This document shows positions 23,901 through 31,645 of a DNA stretch of 64,000 nucleotides, piece by piece. This stretch comes from Pelecanus crispus. Its lineage: Eukaryota; Chordata; Aves; Pelecaniformes; Pelecanidae. Made by a program: the position numbers and the translations under genes. Numbering within the stretch: the first letter of the stretch is position 1; each line of letters starts with the position of its first letter. Where the stretch lies: positions 937,501 through 1,001,500 of the forward strand of contig NC_134645.1 in NCBI RefSeq assembly GCF_030463565.1. The letters are read 5' to 3'. Below the pieces are notes generated by a model. It was not told the DNA's origin. It did not search any database and was given only the letters and a program-made list of their open reading frames with translations.

Positions 23901-26579
23901 TAATCCGTAACGGGGGCTGCTGTGAGAATGCAGAAAAATCAGTGGAGGATTTTGATGCTGGTGGAGTCTGGGTGGTATTTAATTAGGGCTGGAAAACAGA
24001 TACTTGAAAAAAGTCCGTCGTCTGCGCCGTACTCTGCTCTACCCTTTATCCTGGGTAGCGTAGGCGGATATATTTGCACAAGGAATCGGTGCTTAAACTA
24101 GTTCATCCCCGACCTTAAATCTGCGTGCGTGACAGCTACCGCTGGAATCGCCTAGGTGGACGGGAATTGGCTGCCAGAAGTGGCTGCAGCGTGGGCTCAG
24201 GGAGGGCATCCCCTGTTAGTTAGCATTTGGAAAGCTGCCTCATCACTGCGGGGGCTCGGAGCAGCGTGGGCATCTGCAGAAAAGCTCTGCCCTCGCAGCT
24301 CTCCAGCTGTTTGCCACCCGAATGATTAACTCGGAGGCATATCGCTGCTTGGTAACACCGTGGTCTTGCCCAGAACACAATTCACTGTCACTAGCGCGGG
24401 ATGCGTCCGCGGGATCATGAAACGAAGTTAAAACTGGGTGGTGACAAGGCTTTTATTTGTATCCACATACGTGATGGTTATTAAGGACAAATCTTTCAGC
24501 TCAAGTAAATTTCCTTCCTTAAAAAAAATGTCCTTTGCAGTTGTGTTGCTTTCCAGCTGGTTTTTATCTCCTTTTAAATTTTTGTTGCCTTTTTTGGGGG
24601 GGGAGGGTTGGTATTTTTAAATGAACTTTCCAATGTCATTATTTCCTCAGGGCTGACAGCACTGGAGTAAAATTAGAAGCTACCTTAAAGGGTTTAGGGT
24701 GCAAAACCAATAATTGAATCCAGCATTGCTGCCTGTAAATTTCAAAGCTTTAAAGCCTTGAAAAGGGATTCAAGTGGAAGTGGTGACACATAGCAGCATA
24801 AATAATTATCTTTGGTCCCTTTCACCTCTGAATTCTTTTTTTACAGCATACAGAACATGGTCTGAAGAGGTTAATAAACGCGCTGCTACAGAGTGCTTAC
24901 AAAATTAATGCAACTGCCATGGATATGGGTTGCCCTGTGGTAGTGGGTGTTTGTTGGTGTCTTCCAGCTGTTCCAGAAAACTAAAGAATAAACTTGATCC
25001 TGTTGTGCAGGTGTTTGACGTTTGTATTTTAGTCTGTGGTAATGCACAACTGGATGTCCAGATAAATGCCTTGGGCAGCTCTTACAAGGCCTCTAAATTG
25101 TAGATCTGCACAGGGGTTGCTGCTGTTTATGTAGCTGGAAGGATTTTTCAAGGGGTATAGTCAACTTGTTTCCTTTTTTTTAATTGATTACAATCAAACC
25201 CGGAAACAAACAGAAAACCCGAAAACAAACAGAAAACCTTCCCGATAGTGGGAACAGCGTGTTCTGCGTGTCTCTGTCAGCATCCCTTACAAACAGGGTG
25301 TAACAAACCGGTTTCTGTCCAAAAGTCGGTTTTGGTTGCCTGACGCAAGCAGGCTGAAGCGAAGCTCCCCTGTCACAGGTTGGCTCGCTGTAGCTGCAGG
25401 TTCCGCGGTTATCTCTGAGCGGAAGGACAGGGCAAAGATGGATTTCTCTTTTAAAGAATAAAAGGAAGCCCCTCTTCCCCTACCCACCAAAAAAAAAAAA
25501 ATCCAAGTAAGAAACAAAGCAAGCCAGCCCAGTAGCTGTCGTTAGTGCATCACATTTAACGAACTTTCTGGTCTCTGCAATATATCGGGTTTTGAAATAA
25601 TTTTAAATGTTTCAAGGGGACTTTTTATGAAATTTTCCGACAGATTTTTTTCACTGGATAGTTGATGTGCAGAATGCCTCATCTAAATTTAAATACAAAA
25701 ACGCATCTAATTCGGAGTGATTTCCGAGGTGGGATTTAGGCGTCTTTCACCTATTATCTAAAATGAATTAGTGCTGAAAAATGCTGCTGCTGTAACAAAT
25801 ACAATTTTTTTTTTTCCTTAAAATGCTTATCTGTAAAAATACCTGCCTTGCTTTAGTGTAAGAGTGCTTACAATGAAAACAGAATGCTGGTAGTTGAGGG
25901 AAAATTTTTTTTTTTCCTCTAAAAAAAAAAATAAACCTGACTAATCCTGCTAACAGTACACATGCATTGTGCATCTCAAAATCGATAGTTTAGTGCACAA
26001 AAATGACATTTACATCATTGCTCTGTGTAAAGCTAAGCGTACATACTGCAAAGCCCGCGTTTCTGTAGGAATTAAAAATTTGCATTTCAAATCTGCCCGT
26101 CAGGTGTGTGTGTGTGTGTGAATGTGGACGTGCACGTGGCTTTATCATTTTGTACTTTTTTTTTTTTTGCTGCCAGCATTGCTGAAAGCAAAGAGCACGC
26201 AGAGGTGTTGCAGCCCGGGAGTGACTTGTCCTCAGGGCGGTCTTTTTGGCGAATTTATTTCTGGTTTAGCGGCGTCGCTGGTGCAGCTGGAAGCCGAGGC
26301 CGGTGCCGTACAGCCGCTCTCCCCGGGTGGAAGTTAGAGCTCGTGTTTGCCGCAGAGCGTCTCTGAGCGCCCTGACGAGGCGCTCGGCTCTGGCTGTGGT
26401 ACCCCTCTGCGCGAAGGATGCATTGTTTCATTTTTGTATGGCGCCTGAAGCGCGGCTAACTTTGTTTACTGTGATGTTAATCCAAAAAATAAATGCTTGC
26501 TTTTGTTTGTTTGTAGGCATATGGCCCCGGGAGGCCCTACCCGCTACCACCTCCCTCAGGAAGATACAGCTGGAATTAG
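2844..26579 (+). CDS. XRN2: XRN2, nuclear 5'-3' exoribonuclease 2, C-terminal third (10 exons, 5' part outside the window)
   Basis: XRN2 is the nuclear 5'-3' exoribonuclease that degrades the downstream RNA after poly(A) cleavage (torpedo termination) and trims rRNA and snoRNA precursors. The exons are 2844-2927, 3785-3882, 3973-4052, 5886-5942, 8028-8096, 8195-8329, 9703-9830, 15936-15996, 21558-21699 and 26517-26579. Joined, they give one open frame of about 305 residues, corresponding to roughly residue 645 to the C-terminus of the about 950-residue family protein. Diagnostic segments include LPFVDERRLRAALEEVYPDL, NSLGGDVLFVGKHHPL, PPELCHGIQGK, SPVPMLRDL, the LGFNRDRKPVHLDQ block and the tail YPLPPPSGRY. 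The catalytic N-terminal acidic residues are upstream of this window. The part seen is the end of the conserved core and the low-complexity tail rich in Gly, Pro, Gln, Arg and Tyr. Splice phases agree at every junction and no disruption is seen. Identification is from remembered family sequence, not a search. Confidence 0.97.
3785..3882 (+). CDS. XRN2: XRN2 exon encoding the NSLGGDVLFVGKHHPL segment
   Basis: The exon has acceptor TTTTCTAG and donor GAG|GTAGGT. It enters in phase 1 and leaves in phase 0. The first part is nearly invariant between vertebrates. The end (QYKTKNTE) is more divergent, as expected for a surface loop. Confidence 0.95.
3973..4052 (+). CDS. XRN2: XRN2 exon encoding the PPELCHGIQGK segment
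   Basis: The exon follows a 90-bp intron. It has acceptor TTTTCCGTAG and donor CA|GTGAGT, entering in phase 0 and leaving in phase 2 within a Gln codon. It encodes PVDIPPELCHGIQGK, then a less conserved LPDQ end. Confidence 0.95.
5886..5942 (+). CDS. XRN2: XRN2 57-bp exon encoding the SPVPMLRDL segment
   Basis: The exon has acceptor TTTACCAG and donor AG|GTAAGT, with phase 2 at both ends. It encodes TVESPVPMLRDLAQNSAV, matching the family motif. This is too short to find by open-frame length alone. Confidence 0.94.
8028..8096 (+). CDS. XRN2: XRN2 exon encoding the FKDPQFDEDFVFKA segment
   Basis: The exon has acceptor TTTCTCCTAG and donor AA|GTAAGT, with phase 2 at both ends. It encodes SISFKDPQFDEDFVFKATVL, close to the family SxxFKDPQFxEDxxFKA segment. 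Confidence 0.95.
8195..8329 (+). CDS. XRN2: XRN2 exon encoding the LGFNRDRKPVHLDQ segment
   Basis: The exon follows a 98-bp intron. It has acceptor AATACTAAG and donor GG|GTAAGA, with phase 2 at both ends. It encodes LKPGDWEKTN then PQLGFNRDRKPVHLDQ and FRTLG. The acceptor has a weak pyrimidine tract, but the coding match is unambiguous. Confidence 0.95.
9703..9830 (+). CDS. XRN2: XRN2 exon encoding the RPLLSGQQQIPKL segment
   Basis: The exon has acceptor ACACATAATAG and donor TCAA|GTAAGT. It enters in phase 2 and leaves in phase 1. It encodes HTMPRERGMPGMYANAVP, then YTRPLLSGQQQIPKLLS, at the start of the low-complexity tail. Confidence 0.94.
9831..15935 (+). other. XRN2: XRN2 intron, 6.1 kb
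   Basis: The intron is bounded by GTAAGT at 9831 and TTACCTTCTAG ending at 15935. No exon or mobile element is recognisable. It contains a homeodomain-motif cluster at about 13040-13175 and otherwise unique sequence. The open frame around 10091-10495 on the minus strand shows no family resemblance. Confidence 0.7.
13040..13175. promoter_or_regulatory. Candidate conserved noncoding element in an XRN2 intron
   Basis: The stretch carries two TGATTAG sites (13100-13106 and 13148-13154), a GTCAATTAGC homeodomain core near 13071, and GTAAACA forkhead-like sites flanking them, in AT-rich sequence without simple repeats. Such motif density is typical of vertebrate developmental CNEs. Conservation cannot be tested here. 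Confidence 0.3.
15936..15996 (+). CDS. XRN2: XRN2 61-bp exon encoding the LRPQESWRGPTPLFQQ segment
   Basis: The exon has acceptor TTACCTTCTAG and donor AAAG|GTAAGG. It enters in phase 1 and leaves in phase 2. It encodes NLRPQESWRGPTPLFQQTPQ, matching the vertebrate RPQxSWRGPxPLFQQ segment. It is isolated between two introns of more than 5 kb. Confidence 0.94.
16950..17260. promoter_or_regulatory. Candidate conserved noncoding element in an XRN2 intron
   Basis: This is a dense AT-rich stretch with TTGCAAATGTTAACC and ATTGCAAATATC octamer-like sites, repeated TTGCATTA steps, a TTAATTAA core near 17173, and the palindrome CCACGTCAACGTGG at 17082-17095. No simple repeat or transposon is seen. 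The texture suggests selection on noncoding sequence; an alignment is needed to prove it. Confidence 0.35.
20640..20930. promoter_or_regulatory. Candidate conserved noncoding element in an XRN2 intron
   Basis: The AT-rich unique stretch contains an inverted pair of TCF/LEF-like ATCAAA cores flanking an ACAATG SOX core (20660-20677), TCTAATTG and CCAATTAG homeodomain cores, and a TCAATTGAAAA site. This is inference from motif texture only. Confidence 0.28.
21558..21699 (+). CDS. XRN2: XRN2 penultimate exon (low-complexity tail)
   Basis: The exon has acceptor CTTTTACAG and donor CAG|GTATGA. It enters in phase 2 and leaves in phase 0. It encodes a tail with LLAWNRMLQSQNQYPPSQYQ, then a Gly/Pro segment and RPEDRMDRGRQ. 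The family has PLLPWNRMLQ here. The rest diverges, as expected for a disordered RNA-binding-like tail. Confidence 0.93.
21700..26516 (+). other. XRN2: XRN2 last intron, 4.8 kb
   Basis: The intron runs from GTATGA at 21700 to the acceptor TTTGTTTGTAG. It holds TG/GT dinucleotide runs at 22373-22389 and 26104-26120, A/T homopolymers near 25490, 25806, 25906 and 25921, and an imperfect 18-bp duplication of a GAAAACAAACAGAAAACC-like unit at about 25200-25238. No exon or mobile element is recognised. Confidence 0.65.
26517..26579 (+). CDS. XRN2: XRN2 terminal coding exon, C-terminus YPLPPPSGRYSWN
   Basis: The exon has acceptor TTTGTTTGTAG and a phase 0 entry. It encodes 20 residues, AYGPGRPYPLPPPSGRYSWN, then TAG. 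The ending corresponds to the family C-terminus PLPPPSGRYxWN, which fixes the end of the gene. It is only 63 coding bases long. Confidence 0.96.
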   Translation, partial: AYGPGRPYPLPPPSGRYSWN

Positions 26580-27535
26580 CTCTTGACTCTCGTTTGTTTG
26601 TTTGTTGGTGGCGGTTTTTTGGGGTTTGGGGTTTTGTTTGGTTTTTTATTTTAAAAGTATAGAAAATGTCTGGGGTTTTTGTTCTTTTATTGATTGGGAG
26701 GGGAAAAATGTAATCCTTCAGAAACATCCCTGTAGTTTTTAAACTATATTGTTTTAAATGTGCACATTTCTTACCAAACTTCATTTTTTTTTTTTTGTTG
26801 GCGGGGGGGCTATGTCGCTTGGAAATAGCGTATTGCAAAATACGAGTAAACTAGACTTGCTAATTTGCCTGTGAGACATTTGATGAGGTAGAAGTGCTGT
26901 TTTGTCTTTATTACGTATACGAGCTGTGCTTAGCTGTGCCTGTCAATCTGAACTCCAAACATCCTTTACTTCACACATAAGAGCCTGAAAACAGACACGG
27001 AGTTTTAAAGAATGCATAGAAATCGGATTTTATTAACTCTTGGGGAAGACGCAGCAGGCAGCCTGCGGAGCACGGTGTTTGAAGACACGTCTGTCGCTAT
27101 TCCTTGTCAAATGCTTCCTTGAATTTCTCACAGAGAGAGGAGATTTTTTTCGGACTTCGAAGTAAAACATTTCAACTTTTACAACTTGTGCCTGTTTTTG
27201 ACTTCTTTGTTATTGTAACATAAACAAGCACGGACGGTGTATTTGTCTGTTTTGATATATAATTTAAAATAGCTGCAGAATACAGAGTTTCCATTCATTT
27301 TTAGCACTCTTTCTAGGGATTTTCCATGTGAGTGTACCAAATCAGTAAATATTTTTATTTGCTTTATAAAGTGGCTTTTGAAATTCTGAGCGGCATCGAG
27401 TGGTTTCTTTCCAACCCCCTCCAGAACGTGTTTGTATCCTCTAGCTGTACCTGCGTGCACACATTTATACTAATTTCTTGGGAAAAGAATTCCACACAGC
27501 CTCTACAATAGCGTTTAAAATCTTTGTTTAATAAA
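26580..27535 (+). other. XRN2: Probable XRN2 3' untranslated region
   Basis: The stretch runs from the XRN2 stop codon to the first clear AATAAA on this strand. It holds T-rich and G-rich runs near 26590-26650 and 26787-26810 and no open frame of interest. The exact cleavage site is not determinable. Confidence 0.5.
27530..27535 (+). terminator. Candidate XRN2 poly(A) signal AATAAA
   Basis: This is the first AATAAA downstream of the XRN2 stop (about 950 bases). It is immediately followed by a genomic run of about 20 A. The A run could itself create the hexamer by chance, so confidence is moderate. Confidence 0.45.
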
Positions 27536-28769
27536 AAAAAAAAAAAAAAAAAAGACGAGATCCTCCAGTCAAACGAGCGGCATTAATGCTCATGTAACAT
27601 CTTTCCCTTGGGCCGCGCTTGGGCTTTTCCACGAGAGACATAAATCGCGTGCATCGGTAAACTTCAGAGCTTCGCTGTCGCCCCTACGCGAGGCTGCAAG
27701 GCAGTGAGTGGTTTTTCGGCCCCTTCCTTCCAGGGCCCAGATGTTAATCACCAGCGACGAGGAAAAAGACGAGACCCATGTAACCTTGGGAGGAAGAAAT
27801 CGTGAAACTGGATTCATTATTTTCAAGTGATTGAGGGTGGAGCGGAATCCTTCATTGTAATGCAAAGAGTTGCCATCCTGCCCGGCGCTGGGAAACGCCG
27901 TCGGCCCTCACCAATGGCCTTCTCCCTCTGCCGGGAAAATATTTGGGTCTCAAAAAAGTAATTTTGCTTTTCGAGCAGAACAAAACCAGCAGCGAAGGTG
28001 AATTTTCATGCAAATGCAGCGGTCGAGTGCGAGGCTGGAGGAAGGAGCCGGGTGGCTCGTCCTTACACCGCCGGAGGTGTCCCCGGCTCCCGAGGGTGAA
28101 CCTGGGGTGCGAGTGGGCTTTTGTCCCTCGCTCCCTGTGTTTGGGGGCGGGAAGTAGGAAAATGGGGCTGGATAAACAATTTGGGGAGGGCTTGTCCCTG
28201 CCGGTTCCCCCTGCCCGCCTCTTCACCCCCTTAGCTGATGGCTGCGAGTCTCAAAGCTGGCGTTCCCGAACGGAGCCTGCCCTCGGCTCTTGGGAGATGC
28301 GGTGCCCACCCGGACCCTCGGAGCGATGCTCGGAGCAACGCGCTCGCTCGGGGGGCTTCGGCGATTCCTCTGCACCATCACGCAGGGGCGGGACGCGGGG
28401 CCTGAGCGCGGAGCATCGCCCCTCCGCCGGCTGTTTCGGCTCCCTGTGCGTCCCCCCTGCCCGAGCGCGTGGCCCCGCTGCATCCCAGGACCCAGAGCTG
28501 CTGGGATATTTGGGGACGGGATCCCCGTGGCAGTCCTAAAACTGCTGAACCTCTCCCTATCTATGTTTTCCCAGCCTGAAGCCTCCCACCTTGCGTTGCC
28601 AGGGGTGGGGGGGGGAGGGATCTCACTCACCCCATGGGGCTCAGCCCCATCCTGCAAGTTGTCCCCCGTGGGAGCAAGCCGGGAGAAACGCTCCGTGCGA
28701 GCCCGGCCGTGGAAGGCGGGAGAGCTGCGGGGGTCCCCGCGCATCGCCCCGTCTCCCATGCAGCAGCCG

Positions 28770-28857
28770 CCGGGAGGGGAAGGGGGGGGACCCCCGCCGT
28801 TCCCCAACCGGGAGCCCCGGTTGGGGAACGGCGGGGGTCCCCCCCTTCCCCTCCCGG
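28770..28857. repeat. 42-bp near-perfect inverted repeat with 3-nt loop
   Basis: The left arm at 28770-28812 reads CCGGGAGGGGAAGG at its outer end and CCGTTCCCCAACCGGG at its inner end. The right arm at 28816-28857 is its reverse complement apart from one base in the G8/C7 run. Only AGC separates the arms, so either strand can form a very stable GC-rich hairpin. Confidence 0.9.
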
Positions 28858-29006
28858 CCCTGGGCTGGCCCTTGAGCTCGCAGCAGCCAAAATCCGTTTT
28901 TTCCACCCCAGAATCGCTCCTTCACGGCGCAGCCGGCAGCGGCGCGGAGCCCCGGCGGTCCCCGAGGCTGGGGTTCAGCAGATCCCTCCCCAAAAAGGAT
29001 GGCGGG

Positions 29007-29024
29007 ACACACACACACACACAC
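29007..29024 (+). repeat. AC dinucleotide microsatellite
   Basis: This is a run of nine AC units between GGCGGG and GGAACG. Confidence 0.9.
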
Positions 29025-29817
29025 GGAACGAAATCCCCTCGGCAGCTGAGAGAGAGGTGGAAAAACAGGGGATTTTGGAGTTGTCCAGGGGCGGTCAAAC
29101 TGCATCCGTACGTAGAGCGAGAACGAAGCAGCCAATTCTTGAGAACGTTTCCTTTTATTGTAAAAAAAAAAAAAAAATTAAAAATTAAAAGAAAAAAATT
29201 AAAAAGAAAAATTGCAGGAAACTTCCGAGAAGCGTTTCCCAGTGTGCTGGATTTCCTCGGGGAAGAGGCGAGGGGACTAACACCGCGGCCCCGATCCGTT
29301 CCTCCGGCGGCCGGGGCTCCGGTTCCCCCTCTCCCGGCAGGGAAGCGGGATCCCGGGAATGCATGGGATCTCCAGCGGGGCAGCGGGGTCCCGGGAACGC
29401 CTGGGATCTCCGGCATCCCTGCAGCTCGTCGGAAGCTTTAGCAAAGTGCCAGGATTTGCGGCGCCGTCTTCGCATCGGTTGCACGGGGCGCGCAGCGCGC
29501 CCACGCCAGCAGCTTCATTTACTGAGCGATAATTAATAAAAAACGCTATTTTTTTTTTTTTTCCCCCCTTTAAATCTGAGCAGCGGCGTCCCGGAGCTCT
29601 TCTGCCCAAACCCCCTCCGCCGCTGCCAGTTTGGTTTCCTCGCTCCAGCCGCTCCCCATCCTCCAAAAGGCAGGGGCTGCCCGCCGCTCGCCCCGCTCGC
29701 CGCCTCCTCGACCTTGAGTTGGGATTCAATTCGCCTTCAATCAAATAATAATGAAATTGCACTTCAGGGGCACCCTCCTAAGATTAATTCTGCGCAGATA
29801 AGTTGCACTTCAGAAGA

Positions 29818-29823
29818 TTTATT
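29818..29823 (-). terminator. Candidate NKX2-4 poly(A) signal AATAAA (minus strand)
   Basis: The plus strand reads TTTATT, giving AATAAA in the NKX2-4 sense strand about 675 bases after the stop. It sits at the sharp transition from GC-rich to AT-rich sequence. It is followed downstream by two copies of CTGAAGTGCAA. A second TTTATT at 29154-29159 could serve a longer form. Confidence 0.55.
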
Positions 29824-30060
29824 GTTCGCGTTCAATGGGGGCTGTAAGGTATACGCGCACCGGCGCCGTGCTCCCCGCCTGCCTTCGGGTTTGGCTGCCG
29901 CTGCCCGGCTGCGGGAGAGCGGAGCGGGGCCGGGGTCGGAGCCCCGCGGACCCCCCCGGTGCCCCCCCCGGCTCCCCCCAGGCCGGCCGGGCGCCCCGTC
30001 GGGGGGGGGGCGGCTTCTCCCGGGTGGGCCCCCGGGGGCGGCGCACAGCGGCACGAAGGG

Positions 30061-30162
30061 ACCCGGAGCCCCCCACACGGCGGAGCCCCGCACACCGCGG
30101 AGCCCCGCACACGGCGGAGCCCCCCACACCGCGGAGCCCCCCACACCGCGGAGCCCCGCGAA
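30061..30162. repeat. 17-18 bp GC-rich tandem repeat in the NKX2-4 3' UTR
   Basis: About six units alternate GGAGCCCCGCACACGGC and GGAGCCCCCCACACCGC forms. Every unit retains GGAGCCCC followed by CACAC. The array lies entirely in the presumed untranslated region. Confidence 0.8.
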
Positions 30163-30496
30163 CGCGCGCAAGCGGCCGCGCAAAGCCCTCGCCCGCGGCC
30201 CGGCGCCCACCCACGCGTGTCCGCGCCCCGGGCCGCTCCCCCCCCCCGCCGCTTGCGGCTTTGCCTTCGCGCCCAAGTTTCCAAAAAGCCCGGAAAGTCT
30301 CAAAAATGGAGAGGAAAAAAAAAAAAAAAAAAGCCCCGAAGCGAGGGCGGAGGCTGCGGGGTGGGGGGGGCGCGGGGGAGGCGGGGGCCCACGGGCGGCC
30401 CTCGGGGGTCCCCGCAGGCGCTGGCCGGGCCCGCGGCGGCCGTCGGGGCCCGGAGGGTCGGTGGCGGAGGGCGGGGGCGGGGCGGGGACACGGGGA

Positions 30497-31152
30497 TTAC
30501 CACGTCCTGCCGTAGAGCAGGTTGGGGCTGACCATGCCGCCGCTGTAGTCGACGGCGGCCGAGTCCACGGGGGCCAGGGCGGGCACCGGGCCGTGCAGCG
30601 CCGGCGGGCTGGGCGACAGCTCCTCCAGGTCGGCCGCCTGCCCCAGCGAGCCGGGGTGCGGGTGGGCGGCGGGGGCGGCGGCGGGCAGCGCCGCGGCGGG
30701 GGCGGCGGGGGGCGCGGGCTGGCCGGGGGCCGGGGTGCCGCTGCCGGGGGGCGGGCAGGGCTTGCCGTCCTTCACCAGCACGGGCACGGCGACGCGGCGG
30801 GGCGAGTGCTGCTGGCAGAGGCCGCCGCCGTCGGGGTGCAGCTGCTGGGCGGCCGCCTTGTCCTTGGCCTGGCGCTTCATCTTGTAGCGATGGTTCTGGA
30901 ACCAGATCTTCACCTGGGTGGGCGTCAGGTGGATCAGGCTGGCCAGGTGCTCCCGCTCGGGCGCCGAGAGGTATTTCTGCTGCTTGAAGCGCCGCTCCAG
31001 CTCGTAGACCTGCGCCTGGGAGAAGAGCACCCTCCTCTTCCTCCGCGGGGCCGCGTGGAGCGGCACGATGGCCTTGGCCCCCTCGCCGATGCCGCTCAGG
31101 CCGCCCATACCGGCCACGTTCATCCCCGCCGACGGGCCCATGAACCTGGAGA
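30497..31152 (-). CDS. NKX2-4: NKX2-4 exon 2: homeodomain, NK2-specific domain and C-terminus
   Basis: Acceptor CCGCTCAG precedes 31152. The first two bases complete an Ile codon, giving [12 protein letters not shown], the conserved exon 2 start of the NKX2-1/2-4 group. The exon ends LLYGRTW then TAA at 30499-30497. It is extremely GC-rich with several runs of Pro and Ala. Confidence 0.97.
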
Positions 31153-31645
31153 CTGAGCGGGACGGGGCGGCTCAGCGCCGGCGCCCGCCCCGTCGGGGGC
31201 AGCCGCTCCCCCCGCCGCCCCCCGCCCCAAATCCCCAGCCCCCCCCCCCCGCCGCGCCGCGCCTGCACTTACTGCCGGAGTAGCGGGGGTCTCCGCCGGC
31301 CCCGTACCAGCCGCCGCCCGCCGCCGCGCCGCTCCGCATCCCCTCGGGGTAGGCGGGCAGCTCGCCCACGTTGCCCAACCCGCCGTTGCAGTAGCCCCCG
31401 ACGGCGCCGTGGGCGAACTGGGAGACGCCGTGGGGCATGTGGTAGGCGGCCGCCCCGGGGGGGCCCGCCACGACGTGCTGCGGGACGGCGGCGGCGGGGG
31501 GCACCGGCGGCTGCCGGTAGGGCCCGAGGGGCGCGCCCAGCCCGCCCGCCCCGTCCATGCCGCCGAACTTCTTGTAGCTCTCCTCCATCGGGCTGAGGAT
31601 GTCGCTGACCGAGAAGGGCGTCGTGTGCTTGGGGCTCAGCGACAT
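30497..31645 (-). CDS. NKX2-4: NKX2-4, NK2-class homeobox transcription factor (complete, two exons)
   Basis: The product is a nuclear DNA-binding regulator of the NKX2-1/NKX2-4 subfamily, known in ventral forebrain and hypothalamic patterning. The exons are 31645-31273 and 31152-30497, split by a 120-bp GT-AG intron, giving 342 residues (human protein about 354). In order: [19 protein letters not shown] with the TN repressor motif (about 11-19); a Gly/Ala/Pro/Tyr-rich region with [20 protein letters not shown]; a homeodomain at about 161-220 with [13 protein letters not shown] including the NK2-class Tyr54; the NK2-specific domain [17 protein letters not shown] at about 241-257; and the C-terminus LLYGRTW. 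NKX2-4 is chosen over NKX2-1 because of [36 protein letters not shown] and the short C-terminal half without the Gln/His-rich tract, plus its position next to XRN2. The start has G at -3. An open frame continues upstream, but family members begin at this Met. Confidence 0.97.
31273..31645 (-). CDS. NKX2-4: NKX2-4 exon 1: TN motif and N-terminal region
   Basis: The ATG is at 31645-31643 with upstream context GCGCC. The exon encodes 124 residues and ends in phase 1 at donor A|GTAAGT. The reading frame ends DPRYSG before joining ISRF. Confidence 0.96.

Larger units (their letters stand above)
27900..29500. other. CpG-rich intergenic block between XRN2 and NKX2-4
   Basis: The stretch has high CpG density with long chance open frames on both strands, as expected when stops are rare at high GC. 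It holds an octamer ATGCAAAT near 28009, a strong hairpin at 28770-28857, an AC run at 29007-29024, an A-rich stretch at 29160-29215, and a two-copy repeat of about 27 bp at 29348-29412. No gene is recognised. It may be part of the regulatory flank or an unannotated promoter. Confidence 0.5.
29800..30496 (-). other. NKX2-4: Probable NKX2-4 3' untranslated region
   Basis: The stretch runs on the minus strand from the NKX2-4 stop to just past the AATAAA at 29823-29818. It is GC-rich near the gene and contains a homopolymer that is poly(T) in the sense strand (30316-30332) and a 17-18 bp GC-rich tandem repeat at about 30061-30162. Confidence 0.55.

Noticed and set aside
28290..29441. 383-codon + strand frame and its minus strand counterparts
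   Set aside because: No domain, composition-driven, crosses the hairpin and an A-rich tract encoding a Lys run. Similar peptides on both strands come from the inverted repeat.
29535..29540. AATAAA on the + strand as an XRN2 poly(A) signal
   Set aside because: Nearly 3 kb past the XRN2 stop and beyond a closer signal at 27530; possible only for a minor long form.
29714..31156. 480-codon open frame on the + strand antisense to NKX2-4
   Set aside because: It overlaps NKX2-4 exon 2 in the opposite direction, and its composition (Arg, Gly, Pro, Ala) is that of GC-rich antisense sequence. NKX2-4 fully explains the region.
30300..31268. 322-codon open frame on the minus strand in another phase over NKX2-4
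   Set aside because: It reads through the intron and splice sites in the wrong phase; a shadow of the homeobox gene.
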